A stretch of DNA of 64,000 bases from Acidobacteriaceae bacterium. Its GTDB lineage: Bacteria > Acidobacteriota > Terriglobia > Terriglobales > Acidobacteriaceae. Position 1 is the stretch's first letter. Each line of letters starts with the position of its first letter. Positions 1-9,100 of the stretch are shown in pieces. A program made the position numbers and the translations under genes. The notes beneath the pieces were generated by a model. The model was not told where the DNA came from. It worked only from the letters and a program-made list of their open reading frames with translations, and searched no databases. Where the stretch lies: contig PKXU01000201.1 of NCBI GenBank assembly GCA_003132445.1, positions 1 through 64,000 of the forward strand, given 5' to 3'.

Positions 1-312
1 ACCTGAGCTACCTGGCCACTTTAAACTCGCGGGCCGCGGGCCGCGAACACCTTCGCTTCACGCTGAATGTGGCGGGATTCCTAACCGAACCAAATTTCTC
101 CACTGCGGATGCGTGTGGGGCGCTCACGATTATAACAACCGGATTCATTTCCCTCAACGTGCAGCGTCTCTTGCTGGTTGCGGCGAAAAATCACCGTCGC
201 GAATTTTTTGATCAGGACTTTATAGATCACCTGCTAATCGATTACCGATCATCGGCTGAAGTCTGCCGCGCAGAAATATTTGTGAGCATTCCACCAGCTT
301 CGCAGCTGCATC
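1..312. other. left-edge region without a recognised gene
   Basis: No reading frame here has recognisable protein features. A short + frame starting at 69 runs into the 3' end of the aminopeptidase gene on the other strand and looks spurious. The region follows the stop of the minus-strand aminopeptidase, so it should hold that gene's 3' trailer, but I see no convincing terminator hairpin. Confidence 0.5.
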
Positions 313-1821
313 TCAGGCGAAGCCCTTGACGAACTCCACCAAACTGCGTAGCGCGATACCCGATGGCCCTTTCGCAATCCACGGCTTCTGTTCTTCCATC
401 CACGCCGTGCCGGCGATATCGAGATGAATCCAGGGGGTCTCTTCGGCAAATTCTTTCAGGAACATCGCCGCTGTGATAGCGCCTCCCCAGCGCCCGCCAG
501 TATTCATTATGTCGGCGATCGACGAGCGAATCTGCTCTTTGTATTCGTCGTCCAGCGGCAGGCGCCACATTTTTTCGCCGGCTTTCACGTTCGCGCTGTG
601 GAAGCGGTTGTACATGTCGTCGTCATTGGCGAAAATTCCTGCATTGTTAAAACCAAGCGCCACCACAACCGCGCCTGTCAGAGTGGCTGCGTCAACCAGA
701 TGCGTGCAACCGAGTTGCCGCGCGTAGTGCAATCCGTCGGCCAGCACCAGTCGGCCTTCCGCATCGGTATTAATGATCTCAATGGATTTCCCCGACATGG
801 CGATCTGAACGTCGCCAGGCTTCTGCGCTTTTCCCGAAGGCATGTTCTCGGTGGCGCACACAATGCCGATCACTCTCACTTTCGGCTTCAGCAGCGCGAT
901 GGCGCGCATAACGCCGATCATGGTCGCGCCACCCGCCATATCGTATTTCATCTTCTCCATGCCATCGGCCGGCTTAATCGAGATGCCGCCGGTGTCGAAC
1001 GTAATTCCCTTCCCCACCAGGCCCAGCATCGGCTTCTCGGGTGCGCCGGCCGGTTCATAGCGCATCACAATCAGTGCCGGCGGTTCGTCCGACCCCTGGG
1101 CGACGCTCCAGAACGCCCCCATTTTCATTTCTTTGATTTTGTCAGCGTCGAAAACCTCGCACTTCAATCCAACTTCGGCGCACATCTTCTTGGCCCGCTC
1201 GGCGAGAATCGTCGGCGTCATGCGATTGGAAGGTTCGTTGACCAGGTCGCGCGTAAAGTTTTGCGATTCGCCGATGATCTGTGCTTCATTGGCAGCTTTT
1301 TCCAGCGTGGACTTGTCGCCGCTCGCGACCACCGTGAGCGCGTCAATCTTCTGGTCTTTGCGATCGCTGCGATAGTAGTCAGGATCGAAGTTGCCTACGT
1401 GCGCTCCCTCCGCAATCGCGCGCACGGCCTCTTCCGCCGGAATGCTCGGCGGTGCAACAAAGGCAAAGCTACGGATTCCGCGTGACTTGAGCGCGCGCAC
1501 GGCCGCTCCAGCCAGACGCCGCAAATCGTAGCTGGAGAACTTCTTCGCGCTTCCACCGCTGATCAACAGCAGGCGCTTTGCTTTCAACCCGCTGGGCTTG
1601 TGCAGCAGATTCGTCTCAAATGATTTGCCGGCGACTTCCCCACTGGCCAGCAAATCCGCGGCGAACGATTGCACTGCGGAATCGGTAGTCCCGACTTTGA
1701 GTTGCGGTTTTTTATCTTTGTTCTTTTCGTTGGCCGCGGGCTCGGCACTGTCGAGCACGACAGCTACAAGGCATTCGGTTTCCAATTCGGCGGGCGTTGA
1801 TAATGAGATGGTCGTTTTCAT
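313..1821 (-). CDS. pepA: leucyl aminopeptidase (M17)
   Basis: Cytosolic M17 leucyl aminopeptidase of 502 residues, a two-metal enzyme that removes N-terminal residues from peptides. The family signature NTDAEGRL lies at residues 351-358, and the catalytic domain around it (GKGITFDTGG, then KYDMAGGA) carries the metal ligands expected of the family. Length is normal for PepA (about 500). The N-terminal third (macrodomain-like part) is the less conserved half, as usual. The gene diverges from a secreted M1-type peptidase starting near 2021, so the roughly 200-nt gap should contain both promoters. Identification is firm; substrate range is not determined by sequence. Confidence 0.95.
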   Translation of the reverse strand: MKTTISLSTPAELETECLVAVVLDSAEPAANEKNKDKKPQLKVGTTDSAVQSFAADLLASGEVAGKSFETNLLHKPSGLKAKRLLLISGGSAKKFSSYDLRRLAGAAVRALKSRGIRSFAFVAPPSIPAEEAVRAIAEGAHVGNFDPDYYRSDRKDQKIDALTVVASGDKSTLEKAANEAQIIGESQNFTRDLVNEPSNRMTPTILAERAKKMCAEVGLKCEVFDADKIKEMKMGAFWSVAQGSDEPPALIVMRYEPAGAPEKPMLGLVGKGITFDTGGISIKPADGMEKMKYDMAGGATMIGVMRAIALLKPKVRVIGIVCATENMPSGKAQKPGDVQIAMSGKSIEIINTDAEGRLVLADGLHYARQLGCTHLVDAATLTGAVVVALGFNNAGIFANDDDMYNRFHSANVKAGEKMWRLPLDDEYKEQIRSSIADIMNTGGRWGGAITAAMFLKEFAEETPWIHLDIAGTAWMEEQKPWIAKGPSGIALRSLVEFVKGFA

Positions 1822-2020
1822 AATTTGTGTGAATATTCAGTATCGTCGGGAGCGAGGGATAAGCGCAAGCGGCCCGCCCCGAGAGGCCAGTGCGGCTGGG
1901 CCTTTTGCAGGGCACCTCGCCCGTCGGCAACAAATCATCACCCTGTACAGCCCCGCAGGATGACGCTATCCAAGTCCGTGCGATATGATTCGATCCCACA
2001 GCGCAAATGAGGTTTACTTC

Positions 2021-4081
2021 ATGAAGATTCGGTGGATTATTTTATTTTTCCCGCTGCTCTCAGTAATTGTGCTATCTCTGGCCGTGCAGCAACATGCCGC
2101 GAAGGCCCAATCGGCCCCAATCGCCGCTTCCGCTCCGCAAACCTCGCAAGCCGCAACCGCGCCGTCTTCAGAAGTGCCAACAATCCCCGACACCACGTTG
2201 GCCATCAATTCCGACAAGCCCATGTCGGAACGTGTCGTGCACTATGAAATCGATGCTAAATATGACGCTGCCACCCACACCGTCGACGCCACCGAAGTCC
2301 TCACCTATCACAACCTGACCGGCCAGGCGCTCGACCACTTCCCTTTCCATCTTTATCAGAATGCGTTTCAGCCTACGTCCACCTGGGTGCGCGAAGCCAA
2401 AATTCAAGGCAGCCGCGACACCGCTTATGACAAGTGGACCGAAAAAGAATATGGCTCGGAACAAATTAAGAATCTCGAAGTAGTCGGCCAGGGCGACCTT
2501 ACGAGTCAGCTGCAATACATCGCGCCCGACGACGGCAATAAAGATGATAAGACCGTCATCGACCTGCGCATGGCCAAACCGATCGCGCCCGGCGCCTACG
2601 TTCAATTCAAGATTGCATTCCAGACGAAGTTTCCCGAAACCCAGGCGCGCTCAGGATGGAAGCGCGACTTCGTCCTCGGAGGACAATGGTTCCCAAAGGT
2701 TGGCGTATGGTGGCACGGAGCCTGGAATTGCCATCAGTACCACGCCACCACCGAATTCTTCGCCGACTTCGGCGTCTACGATGTAAAGCTGACTCTGCCG
2801 CAGAATGAAATAGTCGGCGCCAGCGGCGTGCTGGTCAACGAAATGAATAATCCCGACAACACAAAAACTTACACCTACCACGGCGATGACATTCATGACT
2901 TCGCCTGGACCGCAAGTCCGCGCTACAGAGTCAGAGAAGGCGTCTATCAGGCGCAGATGGGGCCGGTAAAGCTGCGTTTCCTGATGCAGCCCGCGCACTG
3001 GAGCCAGGCCGAACGCCACGAACGAATCATTCGCCAAACGCTCGACCACTTTGAGAAATGGTACGGTCCATATCCCTACAAAACCTTGACCGTGGTCGAT
3101 CCCGAGCCAGACTCAGCGGCCGGCGGCATGGAGTACCCAACCTTTATCACCGGAGAATCGAGCTGGTTCATGCCCGACGGGTTATACCTGCCGGAAATAG
3201 TATTGGAGCATGAATTTGGACATCAATACTGGTACGGCATGGTGGCCACAAACGAATTCGAAGACGCATGGATGGACGAGGGCATCAACAGCTACAGCGA
3301 AGTAAAAGTTCTCGATTCTATTCTCGGCAAGAATACGTCCATCATGAATGTCGCAGGCATTACGATGGGTGAACGCCAAGAACAGCGGCTGGGTTATGTC
3401 AGCGCGGCCGATCGCGATCCCATTGCTCAGAAAGCCTACGACTATTACAGCTTTGGATCGTATGGCGGAATCACCTACGGCAAGACTGCCAGCGTGCTGG
3501 TCACGCTCGAAAGCATTATCGGCGAAGACACAATGGCAAAGGCGATGCGCGCGTACTTCATGAAATACCGTTTCACTCATCCGACAAAAGAAGATTTTCT
3601 AAAAACGATCGAGGAAGTTTCCGGGAAAGATTTGCGCTGGTACTTCAACCAGGCCATTTATGGATCGCAGGTAATGGATTATGAAGTCCTGAAGGTCGAT
3701 TCCTTCCCGGTGAACTGGTACGAAGAAAAGAAAGACAGAAAAAGCGAGAAAAATAAAGACACGGTCTACCAATCCTACGTGTCGCTCGGTCGCAAGGAAG
3801 ATTTCATAATGCCGGTCGAGGTCGAAATCAAGTTCGACAACGGTGAAGAGATCCGCGAGCATTGGGATGGACAAAGCCGCTGGACGAGATTCAGTTACCA
3901 GAAAAAAGCAAAAGTAGTTTCGGCGGAACTCGATCCCGACCATAAAGTGCAGATCGACCGCAACGATTTCAACAACAGTTTCGTGGTCGAGGCCAATCCT
4001 AAGCCCACGCACAAGTTGTCGAACTATTGGCTGTTTGTGACGCAGTGCCTAAGCCAGGCGGTTGCCTGGTGGGCAGTTTAG
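2021..4081 (+). CDS. secreted M1-family metallopeptidase
   Basis: Zinc metallopeptidase of the M1 (gluzincin) clan, 686 residues. HEFGH at residues 397-401 with the third ligand Glu 18 residues later (E420) gives the HExxH-x18-E zinc site, and a GGMEYP motif upstream stands where M1 enzymes have GAMEN. The N-terminus (MKIRWIILFFPLL, then an Ala/Pro-rich stretch) is a signal peptide plus linker, so the enzyme is probably exported. I chose ATG 2021 because a GAGG lies 8 nt upstream and the signal peptide begins there; an in-frame ATG at 1985 would put 12 residues in front of it. It resembles the acidobacterial 'M1 family metallopeptidase' group rather than classical PepN. The second M1 gene in the window (16950) is clearly distinct. 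Confidence 0.9.
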   Translation: MKIRWIILFFPLLSVIVLSLAVQQHAAKAQSAPIAASAPQTSQAATAPSSEVPTIPDTTLAINSDKPMSERVVHYEIDAKYDAATHTVDATEVLTYHNLTGQALDHFPFHLYQNAFQPTSTWVREAKIQGSRDTAYDKWTEKEYGSEQIKNLEVVGQGDLTSQLQYIAPDDGNKDDKTVIDLRMAKPIAPGAYVQFKIAFQTKFPETQARSGWKRDFVLGGQWFPKVGVWWHGAWNCHQYHATTEFFADFGVYDVKLTLPQNEIVGASGVLVNEMNNPDNTKTYTYHGDDIHDFAWTASPRYRVREGVYQAQMGPVKLRFLMQPAHWSQAERHERIIRQTLDHFEKWYGPYPYKTLTVVDPEPDSAAGGMEYPTFITGESSWFMPDGLYLPEIVLEHEFGHQYWYGMVATNEFEDAWMDEGINSYSEVKVLDSILGKNTSIMNVAGITMGERQEQRLGYVSAADRDPIAQKAYDYYSFGSYGGITYGKTASVLVTLESIIGEDTMAKAMRAYFMKYRFTHPTKEDFLKTIEEVSGKDLRWYFNQAIYGSQVMDYEVLKVDSFPVNWYEEKKDRKSEKNKDTVYQSYVSLGRKEDFIMPVEVEIKFDNGEEIREHWDGQSRWTRFSYQKKAKVVSAELDPDHKVQIDRNDFNNSFVVEANPKPTHKLSNYWLFVTQCLSQAVAWWAV

Positions 4082-4154
4082 AACCACACGTTCAGGACTA
4101 GACCGGGGATTTCGCGATGGCGGCCTAACCCTTAATAATCGAGAGGAAAAGTGG

Positions 4155-5135
4155 ATGAGTGAAAAGCGGGTAAATGAGAAGCAGGGTTTGCTGAGCGACG
4201 GCTTGGCAATGGTCGGCCACAACAAGCGTTATATTTTCTGGTTCTGGTTGTTGAATCTTACCCTGGCCGAGTTCGGCACATCTGCCTTTCGCAAGAGTGC
4301 GCACGCAATCCTCGACCACAGCTTCGCCGCTAATCGACTTCTCCATGGCTTCGACCTCTCAGTGATGGTCGGCCTGATTGCCAGGCCTGAGTTTGGGCAG
4401 ACCTCGGCGATGAGCGCTCCCGTGTCCTATTTTGCTTTCCTGTTTTTTCTCGCGACAGCGCTATTTCTTCCGGGAGTATTTCTGGCATACGCTTCGACCT
4501 ACCGCTTGCCCCGTGAAGATTTTTTTCGCGCCTGCGGACGAAATTTATGGCGCTTCATCCGCCTGATGATTGTTGCCGGCATCGTGATGGGAATCGCCGC
4601 AGGCTTGCTCTTCGCCCTCAACGGCGCGCTCGTGAAAAAGGCCGGTGACAGTACAAACGAACTTCTGCCCTTCGAAACGCAAATGGTTGGGCTGACCATA
4701 ATCTTTCTGGTGATGACCATCCTGCGTATCTGGTTCGATCTGGCCGAGGCGGATATTGTTTTAAATAATCAGAATGCTGTGCGCAAATCCATTGCCGCGG
4801 GCTTTCGTCATACGTTCCGCGCGCTGGGCCGCCTGCTCGGCAGCTATGTGGTGACCACGATTGTGGCCGCAGTAATCCTGCTCGCTGGACTTTTGATCTG
4901 GATGAAGTTGATTGCCCCGGAGAGCATCTGGGGCGCGTTCGTAGTCAGCCAACTCACTTTGTTTTTGCTGTTCATCCCGCGCTTCTGGCAGCGTGGCGTC
5001 GCGGTGTCGTACTGGCAACAGCAGATGATGGTTCCTGTGGTCGCAGTTCGCCCTATCGAGCCCCAGCCGGTCACCATGGCCGTTGTTTCCGATGGCGCTC
5101 CCGTGCTTCCGAGTTCGCCTCCCGTCACGTCCTAA
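4155..5135 (+). CDS. multi-pass membrane protein of unknown function
   Basis: Integral membrane protein of 326 residues with about six hydrophobic helices (near residues 30-50, 95-120, 140-165, 185-205, 245-270 and 280-300) and a Pro/Val-rich cytosolic tail. I see no catalytic motif and do not recognise a named family. The start at ATG 4155 follows a purine-rich GAGAGGAAAAG. An upstream in-frame ATG at 4062 overlaps the end of the preceding peptidase gene and has no ribosome site. It lies 73 nt after the M1-type peptidase on the same strand and may be co-transcribed with it. Base composition does not differ visibly from its neighbours. Confidence 0.75.
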   Translation: MSEKRVNEKQGLLSDGLAMVGHNKRYIFWFWLLNLTLAEFGTSAFRKSAHAILDHSFAANRLLHGFDLSVMVGLIARPEFGQTSAMSAPVSYFAFLFFLATALFLPGVFLAYASTYRLPREDFFRACGRNLWRFIRLMIVAGIVMGIAAGLLFALNGALVKKAGDSTNELLPFETQMVGLTIIFLVMTILRIWFDLAEADIVLNNQNAVRKSIAAGFRHTFRALGRLLGSYVVTTIVAAVILLAGLLIWMKLIAPESIWGAFVVSQLTLFLLFIPRFWQRGVAVSYWQQQMMVPVVAVRPIEPQPVTMAVVSDGAPVLPSSPPVTS

Positions 5136-5180
5136 CCGAATCGCCGGCACCTCAGCGCAGGAGAGTATCAGCAACAACAA

Positions 5181-5489
5181 TCACAGCAGCACAATCGTGA
5201 TGCCAGCATTGCGCCGCCCCAGATCAGAATCGCTTTTCAATTCCGGCTGCGCCTGCAACAGTCGCCACGTCGCCTCATCGCTTTTCGACCAGCTCTCTCC
5301 ATAAATGCATCCGCGAATCTGCCCGGCCTCCACCAATTCGTACAATCGCTTCTGCACCGCGATACGAATATCTCCACCCGCGCCCGTCGATCCATAGCCG
5401 TGCACGACTTTCAGCAGCGAATGTTTCTGCTGGCGCGCCAGGCCAATCTCCCGGTCTAGCCGCTGCAGCGCCTCATGCACCGCCGGCAT
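5181..5489 (-). CDS. Smr-domain (MutS2 C-terminal-like) protein
   Basis: Small stand-alone Smr-type protein. The core reads LKVVHGYGSTGAGGDIR, matching the HGxG-t-G-x-(L/I)R signature of Smr domains, followed by a basic helix and ending in GITIVLL. Smr domains act as nucleases or bind nucleic acid; the role of this one is unknown. The first standard start is ATG 5489 (102 aa), but in-frame homology-like sequence (KTVNLKSD) continues nine codons upstream to an ATC codon at 5514-5516, which sits 6 nt after a strong AAGAGGAG Shine-Dalgarno. No ATG, GTG or TTG exists between there and the upstream stop TAA, so the true start may be a non-canonical AUC (see findings). Its end is close to the convergent membrane-protein gene. 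Confidence 0.75.
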   Translation of the reverse strand: MPAVHEALQRLDREIGLARQQKHSLLKVVHGYGSTGAGGDIRIAVQKRLYELVEAGQIRGCIYGESWSKSDEATWRLLQAQPELKSDSDLGRRNAGITIVLL

Positions 5490-5559
5490 ATCAGACTTCA
5501 GATTTACCGTTTTGATGCGACGCTCCTCTTAATCAACAGCCCATTAGTGAATCATGTGG

Positions 5560-5624
5560 GGACAGCCGCCCCTTCGACTTCGCTCAGGGCAGGCTCTCGG
5601 CTGTCCAGCCGGGCAAAGCCCGGC
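5560..5624. repeat. two adjacent palindromes between smr and smpB
   Basis: A 9-bp inverted repeat (GGACAGCCG at 5560-5568, CGGCTGTCC at 5598-5606) is followed at once by a perfect 7-bp hairpin with an AAA loop (GCCGGGC AAA GCCCGGC, 5608-5624). No U-tract follows on either strand, so this is more like a dispersed intergenic palindrome than an intrinsic terminator. Confidence 0.6.
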
Positions 5625-5656
5625 GATTCGCGCTTTGTAACAGCGGCACCAGCCCT

Positions 5657-6184
5657 CTATCGCTTCTGGCCCCGCCGCACCGCGTCCCTCGCCTCTTTGT
5701 CCGCTGTCCTTCGCCGCTCCGTCTCACGCTTGTCCCACAACTGCTTGCCCTTGGCCAAAGCCAGTTCCACCTTGACTCTGCCGTTCTTAAAGTACAGTCG
5801 CGTCGGAATCAACGTCAGTCCCTTTTGCTGCGTCTTGCCGATCAGCTTTCGTATCTCTTCCCGATGCATCAGCAGCTTCCGTGTTCGCAGCGGAGCATGA
5901 TTAAAGATGTTCCCATGCTCATACGGACCGATATGAGCATTCAGCAGCCAGACCGCATCGTCTTTCACCAAGCCATAAGAGTCTTTCAAGTTCGCCAGAC
6001 CGCTCCGGATGGACTTGACCTCCGTACCCGTTAAAACCACTCCCGCCTCAAATTTTTCCAGCAAGAAATAGTTATGTGAAGCGATCCTATTAACGGCGGC
6101 GTCTCGCTCGCCGGATGCTGTGGGGTCGCGACGTGGAGATTTCTCTGGATTGGCCTTAGTCTGGTGCGTCGATTGGCGAGCCAT
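5657..6184 (-). CDS. smpB: SsrA (tmRNA)-binding protein
   Basis: SmpB binds tmRNA and brings it to stalled ribosomes for trans-translation. The 175-residue product has the full family core: [27 protein letters not shown], then [13 protein letters not shown], and a basic C-terminal tail ([16 protein letters not shown]) that enters the mRNA channel. It carries an N-terminal extension of about 30 polar residues before the usual start of the family. ATG 6184 is chosen because the sequence further upstream (to 6310) has no family similarity. There is no Shine-Dalgarno before this ATG; instead the leader carries an anti-Shine-Dalgarno-like sequence (see findings). It diverges from the secretin gene. 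Confidence 0.93.
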   Translation of the reverse strand: MARQSTHQTKANPEKSPRRDPTASGERDAAVNRIASHNYFLLEKFEAGVVLTGTEVKSIRSGLANLKDSYGLVKDDAVWLLNAHIGPYEHGNIFNHAPLRTRKLLMHREEIRKLIGKTQQKGLTLIPTRLYFKNGRVKVELALAKGKQLWDKRETERRRTADKEARDAVRRGQKR

Positions 6185-6543
6185 GGAGGTTAAGGAGGTA
6201 ACTATCTTAGCGCATCGTTCGGCGTCCGGCTTCAGGCGTTCGGCTTTCCGAAAATTCCTCGTGAACAAGGCCGGAAGCCGGGTTGCGGCAGCCGGAAGCC
6301 GAAACGGCACTCACTAGGCCTACGACTAAAGAGTATAACTCCCATGTGCACAAGCACTTCGGATGCCGGAAATTGCGATGCTATAATCGCCTCAAAGAAA
6401 GCATTTTCAATGTATCGAGTAGCTTTCCCACGCGAAAATGTCGGCGGGATGTGCGCCCCCACTGGGGGGAAACTGCTTGTCCGGCGAGCACTGTAATAAG
6501 ACTGTAATAAGAATAAGAAGGATCATCTCGTGAGGACTATCGA
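6185..6543. other. divergent intergenic region between smpB and secretin
   Basis: About 360 nt between divergent genes, expected to hold both promoters. It contains a repeated GCCGGAAGCCG motif (near 6270-6300), a G/C-rich hairpin-like stretch near 6455-6475, and a tandem ACTGTAATAAG repeat at about 6490-6512 just before the secretin ribosome site (GTGAGG, 8 nt before ATG). I recognise no riboswitch or RNA gene. Confidence 0.5.
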
Positions 6544-8847
6544 ATGAGACGCTTGTTGCGCCCGGCTGTCTTGCTGTTGCTGGTCGCGGTTGTAACGCTC
6601 CCCGCCATCGCCGACAAAGCCAAAGACTTTTACGCCAAGGGTGAGGATGCCGAAGCTCGCCAGGACTTCGAAGCGGCCTACGGCTTCTTCAAGAAGGCCT
6701 ACGACCTGAGGCCGAAGGATCTGCGCTACCGGACGGCCTTCGAACGCAATCGTTTTGAGGCTGCGGCGGCAATCGTCCACAAAGGCCAGAAGCTGCGCGA
6801 TGACGGCAAACTCGACGAGGCCGTCGCCGAATTTCAGCGGGCGCTGACCATCGATCCGTCTCTGTTCATTGCCAAGCAGGAACTGGAGCGGACGCTGAAG
6901 ATCATCAACGATCAGCGAAATCCTCAGCCGCAGGCCGCTGGCCCGCCAGCCGGATTAGAGCGCAAAGTCCACGACGCGACTGGCCCGGTTGAACTCGCAG
7001 CCATTTCGAACGTTCCCATTACCGTCAAAATGCTCTCCCAAAAGTCCGATGTGGTCTACCACACCATCGGACAATTGGCAGGAATTAACGTGCTCTTCGA
7101 TCCTGACTACACTCCCCGCGTCATCAACGTTGACCTCAACGGAGTCACACTCGAAGAGGCGCTGGAGATTACTGCGCTCGAATCAAAAACCTTCTGGCGT
7201 CCCGTCACGCAGAATACGATTTTCGTCGCCGCCGATACTCCTGCCAAGCGCAAGGAACTGGAACAAAGCGTCCTCAAGACTTTTTATCTTACGAATCTTT
7301 CCTTGCCCACGGAACTGCAGGATGTGGTCAACGCAATTCGCGCCGTGCTCGATGTGCAGCGTGTGCAGCAGTTGATCTCACAAAATGCCTTGATCGTGCG
7401 CGGAACTCCCGACCAAATCGCCCTGGCCGAAAAACTCGTCGAAGATTTGGACAAGCCGCATGCGGAAGTGATTGTCGACATCGCCGTAATGCAGATCAGC
7501 AAAGATAGGTCGCGCACTCTCGGGCTCAGTCCGCCCACCAGTGCCTCGGTTACGCTGCAAAGCAACCTGAATACCACCACCCCAACCACCGGCACCACTA
7601 CAGGAACCACAACTACTACTTCGACAACGTCGAACACCGGCTTAAACCTCAACACCTTGGGCAGCCTCAATGCAACCGATTTCCAGGTGACGATTCCTTC
7701 CGCTAACCTGTCAGCGTTGTTGAGCGACACGGATACCAAGCTGATCCAGAATCCGCAGGTTCGCTCGCTCGACAATCAAAAGGCTTCGCTCAAAATCGGC
7801 GAACGTCTGCCCGTCGCCACAGGTTCGTTTCAGCCAGGCATCGGCGGCGTAGGCATCAACCCTCTCGTGAATACCCAGTTTCAATACATCGATGTCGGCG
7901 TCAATATCGATGTCACGCCGCATGTTCACTCCGACCGGGAAGTTTCGCTGAAAATCACAATGGAAATCTCTTCGGAAATTGGCCAGGCGAACATCGGCGG
8001 CATCACCCAGCCCATCATCGGGCAGAAAAAAGTTGACTTGGGCGAAATCCGCCTCAAGGATGGCGAATCCAGTCTGATTGGCGGAATCCTCGACGATTCG
8101 CAAACCAAGTCGCTGAGCGGCATCCCAGGCTTGGCGCAGATTCCCATCTTGAAATATCTTTTCGGCCAGACCTCAACCGATCACTCATCCGATGAGACTG
8201 TCTTCGCCATTACTCCGCACATCGTCCGTGGCACCGATGTGAACGAGATCAATCAGCGCGCGATCGATATCGGCACCGCGAACACCATTCAATTGCGCCA
8301 TGTCAGCCGGCCGCTGGCGAGCACGGCAGCCCCGGGCCAAGTGCCCTCGCAGCCTGCCAACCCCTCGATTCAGCCGCAGTCCAATCAGGCTCCGGCAAGC
8401 CAGTCGCCCGCTCCGAACTCTACCGCCGGCGGAACGGCCAGTTTCCTCTTTGATCCGCCAACCATTCAGGCGGTCAAAGGCAATACCTTCGCCGTGAATC
8501 TTGTGATCTCCGGCGCGCAAAACGTCCATTCCGTTCCGGTGCAGCTGAACTACGATCCAAAAATGCTGCAACTGGTCAACGTTTCCAATGGCGGATTCCT
8601 CTCCCAGGACGGCCAGGCCGTCGCTCTGGTTCATCGCGAAGATGAATCCATAGGGCAGTCGCAGATTACCGCGACGCGGCCGCCCGGTGCAGGCGGAGTT
8701 TCCGGCCAGGGCTCTGTAGTCACGCTAACTTTTATGGCCAAAGCCGATGGACAAACTCCGCTCACTATCACTCGAGGAGGCGCCCGCGATCCGGGCATGC
8801 AGGCCATCACCGTCAACGGCGCGCAGGCCGCAGTCACCGTCCAGTAA
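6544..8847 (+). CDS. gspD: secretin (GspD/PilQ type) with N-terminal TPRs and C-terminal cohesin-like domain
   Basis: Outer-membrane secretin of a type II secretion or type IV pilus system, 767 residues. Order of parts: signal peptide (residues 1-23), TPR-like helices (about 25-120), an STN/N0-like domain (about 170-230: VVYHTIGQLAGINVLFDPDY), short-domain secretin repeats, a Thr-rich linker (about 345-365), the secretin barrel domain (about 375-570, with SLSGIPGLAQIPILKYLFG and ETVFAITPHIVR), a Pro/Gln/Ser linker, and a cohesin-like beta-sandwich (about 630-767). Two pseudopilin genes follow on the same strand, supporting a secretion role. The cohesin-like tail is unusual compared with proteobacterial GspD. 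A GAGG lies 8 nt before the ATG. Confidence 0.9.
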   Translation: MRRLLRPAVLLLLVAVVTLPAIADKAKDFYAKGEDAEARQDFEAAYGFFKKAYDLRPKDLRYRTAFERNRFEAAAAIVHKGQKLRDDGKLDEAVAEFQRALTIDPSLFIAKQELERTLKIINDQRNPQPQAAGPPAGLERKVHDATGPVELAAISNVPITVKMLSQKSDVVYHTIGQLAGINVLFDPDYTPRVINVDLNGVTLEEALEITALESKTFWRPVTQNTIFVAADTPAKRKELEQSVLKTFYLTNLSLPTELQDVVNAIRAVLDVQRVQQLISQNALIVRGTPDQIALAEKLVEDLDKPHAEVIVDIAVMQISKDRSRTLGLSPPTSASVTLQSNLNTTTPTTGTTTGTTTTTSTTSNTGLNLNTLGSLNATDFQVTIPSANLSALLSDTDTKLIQNPQVRSLDNQKASLKIGERLPVATGSFQPGIGGVGINPLVNTQFQYIDVGVNIDVTPHVHSDREVSLKITMEISSEIGQANIGGITQPIIGQKKVDLGEIRLKDGESSLIGGILDDSQTKSLSGIPGLAQIPILKYLFGQTSTDHSSDETVFAITPHIVRGTDVNEINQRAIDIGTANTIQLRHVSRPLASTAAPGQVPSQPANPSIQPQSNQAPASQSPAPNSTAGGTASFLFDPPTIQAVKGNTFAVNLVISGAQNVHSVPVQLNYDPKMLQLVNVSNGGFLSQDGQAVALVHREDESIGQSQITATRPPGAGGVSGQGSVVTLTFMAKADGQTPLTITRGGARDPGMQAITVNGAQAAVTVQ

Positions 8848-8879
8848 AAGAGGCGCCGCGACGCTGTTGCTTGGGGAAG

Positions 8880-9077
8880 GGCACGACTTCAGCCGCGGGA
8901 TAGATTTGGAAAGGTCACGGCTTCAGCCATGCGGGCCGCTTGATTTAGGAAAGGTCACAGCTCAAGCGAGGAAAAGCGCCGCCTCGTATCAGGGCACGGC
9001 TTCAGCCGTGCGGGGGTCGTGAAACCGCACGGCTTCAGTCGTGCGGGGGTCGTGAAGCGGCACGGCTTTAGCCCCTG
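8880..9077. repeat. tandem array of GGCACGGCTTCAGCCGTGC-type palindromes
   Basis: Six degenerate copies of a roughly 20-23-nt unit centred on GGCTTCAGCC lie at about 8880-8899, 8913-8935, 8953-8971, 8993-9015, 9025-9048 and 9058-9077. Copies 4 and 5 are near-perfect palindromes (CACGGCTTCAGCCGTG) and share the spacer GGGGGTCGTGAA. The array fills the gap between the secretin and the first pseudopilin and has no coding potential. Copies differ by several substitutions, so this is an old REP-like cluster, not a CRISPR. Confidence 0.85.
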
Positions 9078-9100
9078 ACATTCGAAGCATCCAATAATTA

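Noticed and set aside
424-1485. 353-codon open frame opposite pepA
   Set aside because: It lies entirely antisense to a conserved aminopeptidase, has His/Arg-rich non-family sequence, and is explained by codon bias of the real gene.
6529-6546. Mini upstream ORF (GTG ... TGA) overlapping the secretin ATG
   Set aside because: The GTGAGG is better explained as the Shine-Dalgarno of the secretin gene; five codons give no further support.
8880-9077. CRISPR array
   Set aside because: Units are palindromic, degenerate and unevenly spaced, with no unique spacers and no cas genes nearby.
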